A stretch of 64,000 nt of DNA from Ignavibacteria bacterium (GTDB taxonomy: Bacteria; Bacteroidota; Ignavibacteria; Tepidaquicellales; Tepidaquicellaceae), in the NCBI GenBank assembly GCA_016716125.1, contig JADJWZ010000040.1, positions 1 to 64,000 on the forward strand, given 5' to 3'. The notes below the pieces were generated by a model. That model was not told where the DNA came from and did no database searches. It worked only from the letters and a program-made list of their open reading frames with translations. Positions within the stretch are counted from its first letter, which is position 1; each line of letters begins with the position of its first letter. The translations under genes and the position numbers were made by a program. This document shows positions 54,694 through 63,821 of the stretch, piece after piece.

Positions 54694-55830
54694 TTAAAAA
54701 CCGATGCTGAGAATACTTTTCAGCTGATCTATGTAATACCTTTCATATTCAACTCCTTTATTCAAAAGATATTCAGTCATAATACTCAGCTTATCATCGG
54801 AAATATCATTGCCGATTTTTTTCCTGTATTCAGCCGTTAGATTTTCTTTGTTTGTAAGATATATCAGACCCGGATCATTTAATGTTTCATTGATCCTGCC
54901 GGATGAATAATTATAAATATCCTTGAACAAAGTAAAGTAAAATCCATTCTCATCTTTATCAATTTCATAAGTCTTGTATATGATCTTTACCGGGAATTTA
55001 TCTTCTTCCGTGAAATCATATACAAGCGTCTTCCTGCTGTCAAGCCAGCCTGTAAGGTCTTCTGATTTGATAACTTTTTTTATAAGAAACTCTTTCATCT
55101 TTTGAATATTGTCATTGTCATTCCTTACACAGCCGTGTGACAGATTTCTCATCTTTGAATACAGCAGTTTATTCTTGTTTGTACCGTGAAAATATCTCAG
55201 AGAATTTTGATCATAATGCACTACAAATAAACCGAGCGGATTTCCTTTGCCCGGAGGTGTTGGGTTCAGATGCGCCTTCTTTGGATCTGGATCTTTGTAA
55301 AACGGCCAGTTCCTGACTCTGTATGCCTGAAAATTTCCCGTGTAGGTTTTGTCATTTATAGTGCCGACGACATTCGGCCACGTATCAATGTAAATCTGTT
55401 TTCCATTGAACAGCTGATAAATTCTTGATTTAAATTCCGGAATATTTAGTTCCCATAATATTTTAGTAGAATCAACAAGAAAATTTTCCGGCACATCAAA
55501 TGACACTTTAAACTTTTCACCTGATGCTGCCTGATTTAAAGTATCAGCAGTAATAACCGGAACTACAGTTTTTGAATTTACAATCTCAGAGAGATCCTTT
55601 TCCGAAATGATCGGAAAACTTTCCCTTATGTGCTGCATAATAATTTCGCTGCTGTTAAGAAGATCATCCGTTTCAAAATACATCTTCTCCTTTTTGATCA
55701 GATCTGATTTTGTCTGATCTGAATTTACAGGTTCTGTGGATCTGGCAGAATCCTGAGATATAGCTGCCGAAGTGTATAAGAAAATTATTAAGAGTATTGC
55801 GAAAATTTTTGATAAAAAATCAGGTTTCAT
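54694..55830 (-). CDS. L,D-transpeptidase (YkuD domain)
   Basis: The 378-residue exported protein has a signal peptide (IFAILLIIFLYTSAAIS), an N-terminal linker region and a YkuD domain at about residues 130-265. The substrate motif is FHGTNKNKLL and the catalytic motif is NLSHGCVRN with Cys near residue 234. GKGNPLGLFVVHYDQ is the conserved entry. L,D-transpeptidases form 3-3 crosslinks or attach lipoproteins to peptidoglycan. The C-terminal 110 residues are an extra domain I do not recognise. Confidence 0.88.
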   Translation of the reverse strand: MKPDFLSKIFAILLIIFLYTSAAISQDSARSTEPVNSDQTKSDLIKKEKMYFETDDLLNSSEIIMQHIRESFPIISEKDLSEIVNSKTVVPVITADTLNQAASGEKFKVSFDVPENFLVDSTKILWELNIPEFKSRIYQLFNGKQIYIDTWPNVVGTINDKTYTGNFQAYRVRNWPFYKDPDPKKAHLNPTPPGKGNPLGLFVVHYDQNSLRYFHGTNKNKLLYSKMRNLSHGCVRNDNDNIQKMKEFLIKKVIKSEDLTGWLDSRKTLVYDFTEEDKFPVKIIYKTYEIDKDENGFYFTLFKDIYNYSSGRINETLNDPGLIYLTNKENLTAEYRKKIGNDISDDKLSIMTEYLLNKGVEYERYYIDQLKSILSIGF

Positions 55831-55853
55831 ATTAAAATAAATTAAGAGATTGT

Positions 55854-56324
55854 TCAGTTAAGTTTGAAAATAAAAAAATTAAGTATGGCTGCAAAAGTAA
55901 CCCATAGCAAATACGGTATAAGTAAAATTCCGGATGTCCTGGAGATCTTTAAGAAATTTAATATTGTATAAATTATCAGTAACCATAATAATATTATAAT
56001 TACCAGACCGCCTGAGATTGACTGAAATCCGAAAAAAACTATTGACCATAAAGTATTGAATAAAAGCTGAACCATAAATATATAGAAAGCTTTTTTTACA
56101 ACAGCATTCTTCAGATCTTCACGCCAGACAAGAAACAATGAAACTCCCATCATTAAGTAGAGCAGTATCCACACCGGAGCGAAGATCCAGTTCGGCGGAT
56201 TGAAATCCGGTTTTATTAATCCCGCATACCATCCCGGAATTGAGTCAGCTGTAAAAAATGTTCCGATGATACCTGCCAACTGACAAATAATAATGCTGAC
56301 TATAAGTTTAATTATATTGGACAT
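55854..56324 (-). CDS. TspO/MBR family protein
   Basis: A 156-residue protein with five membrane helices. The conserved segment WYAGLIKPDFNPPNWIFAPV, continuing WILLYLMMGVSLFLVW, and LFNTLWSIVFFGFQ are TspO hallmarks. TspO binds porphyrins and other hydrophobic ligands and is often linked to oxidative or light stress. Near 24 bp from the transpeptidase gene, so probably the first gene of that pair. Confidence 0.92.
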   Translation of the reverse strand: MSNIIKLIVSIIICQLAGIIGTFFTADSIPGWYAGLIKPDFNPPNWIFAPVWILLYLMMGVSLFLVWREDLKNAVVKKAFYIFMVQLLFNTLWSIVFFGFQSISGGLVIIILLWLLIIYTILNFLKISRTSGILLIPYLLWVTFAAILNFFIFKLN

Positions 56325-56388
56325 TTAAATGTTCCGGTAATTTATTTTAATACGGTAAATTAATTTGCAGATATAAATTAAACGCAGC

Positions 56389-57264
56389 TTACATACCCAT
56401 TGTATGCCATACGGTTTTCAGTTCTGAGAATTTTTCAATCTCTTTCAGATTTTCATTGTCACTGTCATTATACCAGTCGTGTTCATACTTTATAAAGTTA
56501 AAACGCTTTACATTATTTGCGCATAGTTCCTGCAGAGCTTTTCTGTCCGTATTTTTATCCGCACATACATCAATAGCATTCACGTCAAAATGACCTGCAA
56601 GATGCGGGGTAAGTTCGCTTTTTTTTCCGGTCAGAATATTTATCACTCCAGCCGGGAAGTCGCTGGTTGCTATTACTTCCGCTACAGATAAAGCCGGCAG
56701 AGGTGCTGATTCGTTTGCAATAATAATGCACGAATTTCCTGATGCAGTAACTGCTGATAATCTCGAGATCAACGGAAGAAAACTCAGTGTATCGGGAAGT
56801 ACTATTCCGACAATTCCGGTCGGTTCAGGAATTGAGAAATTAAAATATCCCGCCTGTACGGGATTTACTGATCCTGAAAGCTGTATCCATTTATCGCAAA
56901 AACCGGAGAAGTAAACTATTCTGTCTATAGCTTTCTTTACTTCTTTTCTGCATACTGCCGAAGTTTGTTTAGTCGAAATAAATATTTCCTCTGTAAATTG
57001 TTCCTTTCTTCCTTCAAGCATCTCCGCTAATCTGTACATGATCTGACCTCTTTCATAAGCGGTCTTTTCGCTCCACTGACTGAACCCTTTGCGGGCAGCG
57101 ACAACGCTGTTACGAATATCTTTTCTGGATGCGCGGGAAATATTACATATTTTTTTTCCGTCTTTTGGATTTACAGCATCAAGAAATCTTTCTGATTCGG
57201 TGCGGGTGAATTTTCCATCAATGAAGAGTTTATACATTTTCGGGATTTCAAGTCTTGAAGTCAT
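56389..57264 (-). CDS. Short aldehyde dehydrogenase-like protein lacking the catalytic half
   Basis: The 291 residues cover only the N-terminal, NAD-binding part of an aldehyde dehydrogenase (normal length about 480). Visible are MYKLFIDGKFTRTESERFLD, AARKGFSQWSEKTAYERGQI, EPTGIVGIVLPDTLSFLPLI and FPAGVINILTGKKSELTPHL. The catalytic Cys and Glu motifs are absent. The end (ELCANNVKRFNFIKY, then KTVWHTMGM) is distinct and not a truncation scar, so this looks like a settled short form. I recall similar short forms beside full-length partners in nucleoside-degradation operons; no full-length gene is here. Confidence 0.78.
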   Translation of the reverse strand: MTSRLEIPKMYKLFIDGKFTRTESERFLDAVNPKDGKKICNISRASRKDIRNSVVAARKGFSQWSEKTAYERGQIMYRLAEMLEGRKEQFTEEIFISTKQTSAVCRKEVKKAIDRIVYFSGFCDKWIQLSGSVNPVQAGYFNFSIPEPTGIVGIVLPDTLSFLPLISRLSAVTASGNSCIIIANESAPLPALSVAEVIATSDFPAGVINILTGKKSELTPHLAGHFDVNAIDVCADKNTDRKALQELCANNVKRFNFIKYEHDWYNDSDNENLKEIEKFSELKTVWHTMGM

Positions 57265-57369
57265 AAAGTTTAATTAAAAATTAAAAGCAAATCTATAAAA
57301 ATTTTAGAGAAATAAAAATTGATAACTTATTCGGAAAAAGTAATTCTTGTGAGTTTGGAAAAATGTTGA

Positions 57370-57424
57370 AGTACGGAATTGTATTCCGTACTGTCAGTCA
57401 ATAAACCACTTTAGTGGTTTTTTG
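57370..57424. other. Two adjacent hairpins between the nucleoside phosphorylase and short ALDH genes
   Basis: AGTACGGAAT and ATTCCGTACT form a perfect 10-bp stem with a 3-nt loop (57370-57392). AAACCACT and AGTGGTTT form a perfect 8-bp stem with a TT loop (57103+ offset, that is 57403-57420) followed by TTTT on the plus strand. On the minus strand the outer hairpin is followed by TCAACATTTTT. They probably end leftward transcription after the second phosphorylase. Confidence 0.65.
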
Positions 57425-57472
57425 ACAGATGAAGCCATAACTCAATATTATATGCTGAACCTGTCTCAATAT

Positions 57473-58315
57473 TCAGATCTTATCAGCTAATTCTGTTATT
57501 ATACCTTTTAATATTTTTACAGATGATATATAATTCTGACTTTGATCTTTTTCCCTTTGCTTTTGTGTCCTGTTATCTTCAGGCATTTTATCCGCTATTA
57601 ATTCCCTCGAAATCAAACCAATTGCACCAAATTCTATCCCGCAGTGAACTGCTGTAATATTCTCAGGAACTATCGAATAGCCTAATACGTCAGTGCCAAT
57701 CTCCCTGTAAAATCTGGCTTCTGCTTCCGTCTCGCTCTCCGGTCCTGTAATACCGAGATAGACAGATTCATTTATTCTTATTTTATTTTCCTGAAAAACT
57801 TTATAAATATTCTTATACATTCCTTTTTCATAAGCATTGCTCATATCAGGAAATCTAATTCCGAGAGTCTCATCGTTTTTACCTATTAACGGATTATCTC
57901 CCATCAAATTTATATGATCATATATAAGTGCAATTTCGCCGCAGCTGAATCTTGGATTTAAATGCGCTGTCTCATCGATGGAAAGGATTTTTTTGATCCC
58001 GAGAAATTTTAATACATAAATCCTGTGACCAATCGATCTCATATCCGTTCCGTCAAAATATTGCGGTCTTCCCATTAAGATAAGAACATCTCTTTTTTTG
58101 GTCTTTGCAAAAATTATCTTACCGGCGGATTTCGTGTTTTCAGTTCCTGTGAATCCGGGTATGTCAGAATAATTTAATTCTCCGAGTTGCTTAAACTCTT
58201 TTGCTGTCTCGGATATGTTACCGGATATTATACACAGCTCCGGTTTAAATCTTTTTGGAAATCTGCTCCTGATTATATCTGAAGAAAGTTTAATCTTTTC
58301 GGATTGTTCAGTCAT
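57473..58315 (-). CDS. Purine nucleoside phosphorylase paralogue with degraded active site
   Basis: The 280-residue protein aligns by order with the neighbouring phosphorylase. KFLGIKKILSIDETAHLNPR equals SLGVKNLIASNACGALNPK, and YLGITGPESETEAEARFYRE equals VPVQGPNLETVTEYRMIRK. Many active-site residues are changed. The GTGLG loop reads SGNIS, the HSG motif reads KSAG, GRFHYYEG reads GRPQYFDG (Arg kept, His lost) and the purine-site ITD/N segment reads ISR. The Glu in ESETEAE is kept. It may have a different substrate, need the neighbour as partner, or be non-catalytic. Confidence 0.78.
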   Translation of the reverse strand: MTEQSEKIKLSSDIIRSRFPKRFKPELCIISGNISETAKEFKQLGELNYSDIPGFTGTENTKSAGKIIFAKTKKRDVLILMGRPQYFDGTDMRSIGHRIYVLKFLGIKKILSIDETAHLNPRFSCGEIALIYDHINLMGDNPLIGKNDETLGIRFPDMSNAYEKGMYKNIYKVFQENKIRINESVYLGITGPESETEAEARFYREIGTDVLGYSIVPENITAVHCGIEFGAIGLISRELIADKMPEDNRTQKQREKDQSQNYISSVKILKGIITELADKI

Positions 58316-58352
58316 TTCTGAATATTAAATTGAAATTTTTCTGTGAATAAAA

Positions 58353-59150
58353 TTATAATTTTGCTGCTAAATTTTTTATAAGTAATGTAAGCTTCGGTTC
58401 TGCAATCCCAGCTGCTTCAAGTATGTCCTTTAATATTGCAACTTCAAGAGTATCAGGAAATCCTTTATCCGTAATAATTGATAATCCCAGTACTTCCATT
58501 CCGAGATTACTCGCAACAAGCGCTTCAGGTATTGTCGACATTCCGACAGTATCCCCGCCCATCTTTCTTATCATTCTGTATTCTGTAACTGTCTCAAGAT
58601 TCGGTCCCTGTACCGGAACATATACTCCTTTCTGAATGTATATCCCGCTTTCTAGCGCTGTCTGTTCAGCTAAATCAATTAATCTCTTCGAATAAATCCG
58701 GCTTCCGTCCCTGTAATTTATCTGCTTTCTTCTTAAAGGCGTATCGAATAATAAATTTATATGAGAAGTCATTATCATCAGATCAGCCTTATTGAATTTT
58801 GGATTCAATGCGCCGCAAGCGTTTGATGCGATTAGGTTTTTTACTCCCAGAGAATTCAAAATGTATATCGGGAATGTAACCTCATCCATTGTGTATCCTT
58901 CATAATAATGAAATCTTCCCTGCATCGCAACAATATTTTTCCCGGATAATTTTCCGAAAATTAATTTGCCGGAATGAGATTCAACAGTAGATACTGGAAA
59001 ATGCGGTATGTCGGAATAATCTATTTCAAGCTCTATATCTATGTACTTAACTAACCCGCCAAGTCCTGTGCCGAGTATTATTCCGGTCTCAGGTATGTTT
59101 TTGTATAATTTACTTAAATGTGTAATCGCTTCGAAATGTTTACCGGTCAT
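58353..59150 (-). CDS. Purine nucleoside phosphorylase (trimeric type)
   Basis: The 265-residue enzyme has the full PNP motif set: GIILGTGLGGLV near residue 27, VESHSGKLIFG, MQGRFHYYEGYTMDEV, ASNACGALNPKFNKADLMIM, VQGPNLETVTEYRMIRKMGG and TVGMSTIPEALVASNLGMEV. It splits purine nucleosides with phosphate to base and (deoxy)ribose 1-phosphate. The usual purine-binding ITN reads ITD here, which in other PNPs can alter base preference. It starts 14 bp after divIVA and is followed by a divergent paralogue. Confidence 0.9.
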   Translation of the reverse strand: MTGKHFEAITHLSKLYKNIPETGIILGTGLGGLVKYIDIELEIDYSDIPHFPVSTVESHSGKLIFGKLSGKNIVAMQGRFHYYEGYTMDEVTFPIYILNSLGVKNLIASNACGALNPKFNKADLMIMTSHINLLFDTPLRRKQINYRDGSRIYSKRLIDLAEQTALESGIYIQKGVYVPVQGPNLETVTEYRMIRKMGGDTVGMSTIPEALVASNLGMEVLGLSIITDKGFPDTLEVAILKDILEAAGIAEPKLTLLIKNLAAKL

Positions 59151-59164
59151 AATATTGGAGATGG

Positions 59165-59752
59165 CTATTCCGAAAAGTCAGAGTTTGCAGTGTTAATGGA
59201 AATTTTTTTCATGACGTTTGTTTTTTCTTCAGTGGGAAGTTCTTCTTCCGACTCTTCTTTATGCTCATTCTTTGCAAGTTCCATTTTATATATGTTTCGT
59301 GTTTTTACAAATTCATCCATCTCATTAAGTTTTTCCATAAAGAAAAGTTTAACGTCTTCTACAAGTTTGTCGTTTCTTAATTTTAATTCCTCAATCTCGT
59401 GCTTCCTTGTCATTATTTCCTTTTCGGAGTCCTGAAGGCTTTTCTGAGCGTTAAGCTCTGCTTCCTTTACTATGTTCTCTGCTTTTTTCTTTGAAGTTTG
59501 AATTATCTCATCTGAAAGGTCCTGCGCTTTTACAATTGCTTTCTGAAGTGTTGTTTCATTTTCTTTATATACTTCCAGATCCGATTTAATAATCTTTAAC
59601 TGCTCAAGCAATTCCGTATTCTCTTCATAAAGTCTTTCATAACGAAGACTCACTGTCTCAAGAAAAGCATCTACTTCGTTAATGTCATAACCGCGGAAAG
59701 TTTTTTTGAAATCTGTCTTTTTAATTTCCTTTGGAAGTATTTTGTCGCTCAT
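59165..59752 (-). CDS. DivIVA-domain protein
   Basis: A 195-residue coiled-coil protein. The opening ILPKEIKKTDFKKTFRGYDI, followed by NEVDAFLETVSLRYERLYEE, is the DivIVA N-terminal membrane-curvature domain, including the FRGYD motif. Two coiled coils follow (ENTELLEQLKIIKSDLEVYK, AENIVKEAELNAQKSLQDSE) with a flexible tail. It probably marks poles or division sites. It lies between yggS and the nucleoside phosphorylases, and yggS-divIVA linkage is common in many bacteria. Confidence 0.88.
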   Translation of the reverse strand: MSDKILPKEIKKTDFKKTFRGYDINEVDAFLETVSLRYERLYEENTELLEQLKIIKSDLEVYKENETTLQKAIVKAQDLSDEIIQTSKKKAENIVKEAELNAQKSLQDSEKEIMTRKHEIEELKLRNDKLVEDVKLFFMEKLNEMDEFVKTRNIYKMELAKNEHKEESEEELPTEEKTNVMKKISINTANSDFSE

Positions 59753-59791
59753 TTTTATTTTTAGAATTAAATTTGACTTTAAAATTAATCA

Positions 59792-60493
59792 CTATTCAAC
59801 CGGATTTATTCTCTCTCCAAATATAGCACTGCCTATCCTCAGCATATTGGCACCTTCTTCTATCGCTATGTCAAAATCACCAGTCATGCCCATAGATAAA
59901 TATTTAAAATCCGGAAATTCAGGTTTTATCCTGTCATGCAGCTCTTTCAGAGTTCTGAAATTGCTTCTGATTTCATCCCTGTCTTCTGTCATCTTAGCAA
60001 TTGTCATCAGGCCTTTCAAATTAATGTTTTCAAGTAAAGATATTTGTTTACAAAGTCTTTCGGTCTCATCAGGCGCTGCTCCGAATTTTTGCTCCTCGTT
60101 GCTTGTGTTTACCTGTACAAGAATATCTATCCTTTTGTTAATTTTTTTTGCAGTATTGTCTATGACCTCAGCCAGATTATATGTGTCCACCGAATGAATA
60201 AGATGAATAAAAGCTATAATGTCCTTCACTTTGTTTGACTGCAGATGTCCTACCATATGCCAGTTTATCTTTCCGCTGTACTGAAATGAAATATTGTAAT
60301 ACTTATCTCTCATTTCACGGATTTTATTTTCGCCAAAATCTAAATGACCTGCTGAATTTAATTCTATGATTCGCGTAAAAGGAAAGGTCTTGCTTACTGC
60401 GACTATAGTAATTTCATCGGGGTTCCTACCGCATCTTTCACAAACTTCCCGGATTTTCTCCTTTAACGAAGAATAATTTGATAAAATCTTCAT
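59792..60493 (-). CDS. yggS: YggS family pyridoxal phosphate homeostasis protein
   Basis: The 233-residue PLP-binding barrel has EITIVAVSKTFPFTRIIELN with the PLP-binding lysine in VSKT, DFGENKIREMRDKYY, INWHMVGHLQSNKVKDII, VDTYNLAEVIDNTAKK and a closing LSMGMTGDFDIAIEEGANML segment that holds the phosphate. Family members control cellular PLP and amino-acid balance without known catalysis. It is the first gene of the leftward block. Confidence 0.95.
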   Translation of the reverse strand: MKILSNYSSLKEKIREVCERCGRNPDEITIVAVSKTFPFTRIIELNSAGHLDFGENKIREMRDKYYNISFQYSGKINWHMVGHLQSNKVKDIIAFIHLIHSVDTYNLAEVIDNTAKKINKRIDILVQVNTSNEEQKFGAAPDETERLCKQISLLENINLKGLMTIAKMTEDRDEIRSNFRTLKELHDRIKPEFPDFKYLSMGMTGDFDIAIEEGANMLRIGSAIFGERINPVE

Positions 60494-61013
60494 AATATTT
60501 CAAATATACTTTTATTAAAGTAGTTTTTCAATTTAGAAAATTGAACAGCTTAATTTTTGTATGATAAATATCGGTATATCATATTTTACAAATTACTATT
60601 ATGAAATAAATTCAATATTTACTTCAATATTTTTTAGAAAATTAGATTCACTTTTTTCTTTATGAAATATGTAAAAACGATAACTGCTTTTTCTATTCAT
60701 ATTCATCTAATTGAGGATGAAAAAAAGTAATGAATTAATTCTTTAAATAGATTATTTTAAAGCCCAATTTAATTAAGTATATAGATAGTAATTTTTGAAA
60801 GGAGATTACCTTCCTTCCGGAGTGCTGTATTATTTCTGTTTGTAATATTGTTTTTTAGATTACATCTGAATTAATTACAAAAAGATTACTGCAGTATTTT
60901 AAATTGATAAAATAATTTATATTCTGATCCGAACTTATTTAAATTTTTAGAAAATCATTCATAAGAAAATACTTAACAGAGTAATTATCATTTATTATAA
61001 ATAAAATTTAATA
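60494..61013. other. Divergent intergenic region between yggS and leuS
   Basis: This 520-bp AT-rich spacer must hold promoters for yggS and leuS. I see no gene, no repeat and no convincing T-box or other leader structure. Confidence 0.5.
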
Positions 61014-63599
61014 TTGAAATACAATTTTACTGAAATAGAAAAAAAGTGGCAGAAGTATTGGGAAGAAAATGAAACTTTCCGGACTCCTGATTTTGACAAA
61101 TTAGACAAAAGCAAACCGAAATATTATGTGCTTGATATGTTCCCGTATCCGAGCGGAGACGGTCTGCATGTAGGTCATCCGGAAGGATATACCGCTACTG
61201 ACATTATTGCCAGATACAAAAGAATGAGAGGTTTTAATGTTATGCATCCGATGGGCTGGGATGCCTTCGGTCTGCAGACGGAACAGTATGCCATCAAAAC
61301 CGGAATTCATCCGAAGATAAGAACAATTGAATGTATAAACAGATTCAGGGATCAGCTTAAATCCATAGGTTTTTCATATGACTGGAAAAGAGAAATAAGC
61401 ACTGCCGATGAAAGTTATTTCAAATGGACTCAATGGATCTTTCTGAAAATATATAATTCATTTTATGATAAAACCGATAATAAAGCAAAAGATATCAACG
61501 AACTGAAAATTCCTGAAGGACTGTCTGCAAAAGAAAAATTCGACTTTTTGAATTCATACAGAATAGCATATCTGGCGGAAGTGCCTGTCAACTGGTGCCC
61601 TGAGCTCGGCACTGTCCTGTCCAATGAAGAAGTACCTGAACAGCTTGAAAAAGGTTTTACTGTTGTAAGAAGAAAAATGAAACAATGGAATATGAGAATT
61701 ACAGAATATGCAGACAGACTTCTGAATGATCTCAATGAACTTGACTGGCCGAAAAATGTAAAAGAAATTCAAAGAAACTGGATTGGAAGAAGCGAAGGCG
61801 CTACAATAAAATTTAAAATTATAAATCCGGAAACTAAAAGTGAATTTGAAATAGAAGTTTATACTACAAGACCTGATACCATATTTGGCGTGACTTATCT
61901 CATTCTCTCCCCTGAGCATAAATTTGTGAATGATATTACCGTCGGGTCCGAAAAAAATAAAATTGATGAATACATTAGATCAGCTGAGCGGAAATCAGAT
62001 CTCGAAAGGACTGAACTTTCAAAAAATAAAACCGGTGAATTTACAGGAGCATTTGCTCTCCATCCCTTAACTGATGAAAAAATACCGGTGCTGATTTCTG
62101 ATTATGTACTGGCAAGCTACGGCACTGGAGCTATTATGGGTGTGCCCGGTCATGATGAAAGAGATAATGAATTTGCACAAAAATATTCTTTGAGTATAAT
62201 TCCCGTTGTATTTCCTGAAAATATTTCAGATGAAGAAAAAAAATTATTTTTAGAAAATACGAAAATTGGTAAAGAATGCTATACCGGTGAAGGAATTTCA
62301 ATCAATTCCGGTTTTCTGGACGGATTAAAATCAGGTGAAGCAATTAATAAAATAATTGAATGGCTGGAAACAAATAAGAAAGGAATGAGATCTGTTAATT
62401 TTAAACTCCGCGACTGGCTATTCTCAAGACAAAGATTCTGGGGCGAGCCTTTTCCGATTATTCATTTTGAAGACGGTACTTTTGAAGATATAGATGTATC
62501 TGAACTGCCGCTTACTCTGCCTGATGTTGGTTCATATAAACCCAGCGGTACAGGCGAATCTCCGCTTGCTATTATAGATGATTGGGTAAATACGGTTGAA
62601 AAAGATTCAGGCAGAAGTGCAAGACGGGAAACAAATACAATGCCGCAGTGGGCGGGTTCATGCTGGTATTTTCTAAGATATCTTGACCCTGAGAATACTA
62701 AAGTATTTTGTGATAGAGAAATTGAAAAATTCTGGATGCCTGTGAATTTATATATAGGCGGACAGGAGCATGCCGTGCTGCATCTTATTTATGCAAGATT
62801 CTGGTACAAGGTTTTATTTGATCTAGGATATGTAAATTATAAAGAACCAATTTCAAAACTTTTTAATCAGGGTATGATACTCGGTGAAGACGGAGTAAAG
62901 ATGAGTAAGTCAAGAGGAAATGTGATAAATCCTGAGGATGTGATCAGTAAATTCGGCGCTGACGCAATGAGACTCTTTGAAATGTTTATGGGTCCGCTCG
63001 AGGCTTCAAAGCCCTGGAGCACAAAAGGTATAGAAGGTCTTAACAGATTTTTAAATAGAGTGTGGAGAGTAATTATTGATGAAAATTCAGACGGACTCAA
63101 AAATAATATTACAGATTCAGAACCGGAACTGAAATTAAAAAAACTTCTGCACAAGACAATTAAAAAAGTTACAGAGGATATTGAAGACGGAGATATGAAG
63201 TTCAATACAGCAATTTCATATCTTATGATTTTTGTGAATGAATTATATAAGTCCGAAGAGATCTCGAAAAACGTAATCAGAGATTTTATATTATTGCTCT
63301 CTCCTTTTGCGCCTCACATTACAGAAGAGATTTGGCAAAAACTCGGAAATAATGAAAGCATTCAATTTGCTAAATGGCCTGCTTATGACAAAGAACTTAC
63401 TAAAGAGGAATCGGTCACAATTATTTTCCAGGTGAACGGAAAACTCAGATCAAAAGCAGATCTGCCGTTTGGCTCCGAAGAAAAAATTCTGGAAGATGAA
63501 GCTCTTGATAATGAAAATGTAAAAAAATATATACTTGGCAAACAGATAATTAAAATTATTTCAGTTAAAAATAAAATGGTAAATATTGTTGTAAAGTAA
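61014..63599 (+). CDS. leuS: Leucyl-tRNA synthetase
   Basis: Full-length 861-residue class I synthetase. The HIGH motif is in PYPSGDGLHVGHPEGYTATD and the KMSKS motif in DGVKMSKSRGNVINPEDV. The editing (CP1) domain includes TTRPDTIFGVTYLILSPEH and GTGAIMGVPGHDERDNEFAQ. WPKNVKEIQRNWIGRSEG and QEHAVLHLIYARFWYKVLFD are typical. It charges tRNA-Leu, of which one is encoded at 38 kb. The start is TTG; the next start would remove the N-terminal YNFTEIEKKWQKYWEE helix. Confidence 0.96.
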   Translation: MKYNFTEIEKKWQKYWEENETFRTPDFDKLDKSKPKYYVLDMFPYPSGDGLHVGHPEGYTATDIIARYKRMRGFNVMHPMGWDAFGLQTEQYAIKTGIHPKIRTIECINRFRDQLKSIGFSYDWKREISTADESYFKWTQWIFLKIYNSFYDKTDNKAKDINELKIPEGLSAKEKFDFLNSYRIAYLAEVPVNWCPELGTVLSNEEVPEQLEKGFTVVRRKMKQWNMRITEYADRLLNDLNELDWPKNVKEIQRNWIGRSEGATIKFKIINPETKSEFEIEVYTTRPDTIFGVTYLILSPEHKFVNDITVGSEKNKIDEYIRSAERKSDLERTELSKNKTGEFTGAFALHPLTDEKIPVLISDYVLASYGTGAIMGVPGHDERDNEFAQKYSLSIIPVVFPENISDEEKKLFLENTKIGKECYTGEGISINSGFLDGLKSGEAINKIIEWLETNKKGMRSVNFKLRDWLFSRQRFWGEPFPIIHFEDGTFEDIDVSELPLTLPDVGSYKPSGTGESPLAIIDDWVNTVEKDSGRSARRETNTMPQWAGSCWYFLRYLDPENTKVFCDREIEKFWMPVNLYIGGQEHAVLHLIYARFWYKVLFDLGYVNYKEPISKLFNQGMILGEDGVKMSKSRGNVINPEDVISKFGADAMRLFEMFMGPLEASKPWSTKGIEGLNRFLNRVWRVIIDENSDGLKNNITDSEPELKLKKLLHKTIKKVTEDIEDGDMKFNTAISYLMIFVNELYKSEEISKNVIRDFILLLSPFAPHITEEIWQKLGNNESIQFAKWPAYDKELTKEESVTIIFQVNGKLRSKADLPFGSEEKILEDEALDNENVKKYILGKQIIKIISVKNKMVNIVVK

Positions 63600-63620
63600 T
63601 TAATGTCCCGAAAATTTATT

Positions 63621-63655
63621 AAGGCAGAAAAATATATTTTTTCCTGCCTTTTTTT
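63621..63655 (+). terminator. Rho-independent terminator of leuS
   Basis: AAGGCAG and CTGCCTT form a 7-bp stem, extended by an A/T-rich inner stem, and are followed by a T run to 63655. Confidence 0.88.
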
Positions 63656-63764
63656 ATTTGCAAATAAAGTAAACATTCTGCTCTAAATGAAATTCTTAAA
63701 TTGAAAATAAAACTGAGTAATCTCACATAAGCTAAATAAAATTAAAGGTCATAAAAAAAAGTTC

Positions 63765-63821
63765 TTGACTTATTGATTAAAATAATGCAATATTGCATTA
63801 AACAAAAAAACAACAATATTG
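63765..63821 (+). promoter_or_regulatory. Promoter and palindromic operator of the TrmB-type gene
   Basis: TAATGCAAT and ATTGCATTA form a perfect 18-bp palindrome at 63783-63800. Its centre CAATATTG recurs 26 bp downstream at 63814-63821, ending on the TTG start codon. A TTGACT box at 63765-63770 lies 17 bp before the first CAATATTG. A regulator binding here could block both promoter and start, consistent with autoregulation. Confidence 0.65.

Noticed and set aside
60494..61013. T-box or other riboswitch upstream of leuS
   Set aside because: I find no T-box sequence, specifier stem or clear antiterminator, and T-boxes are not expected in this group.
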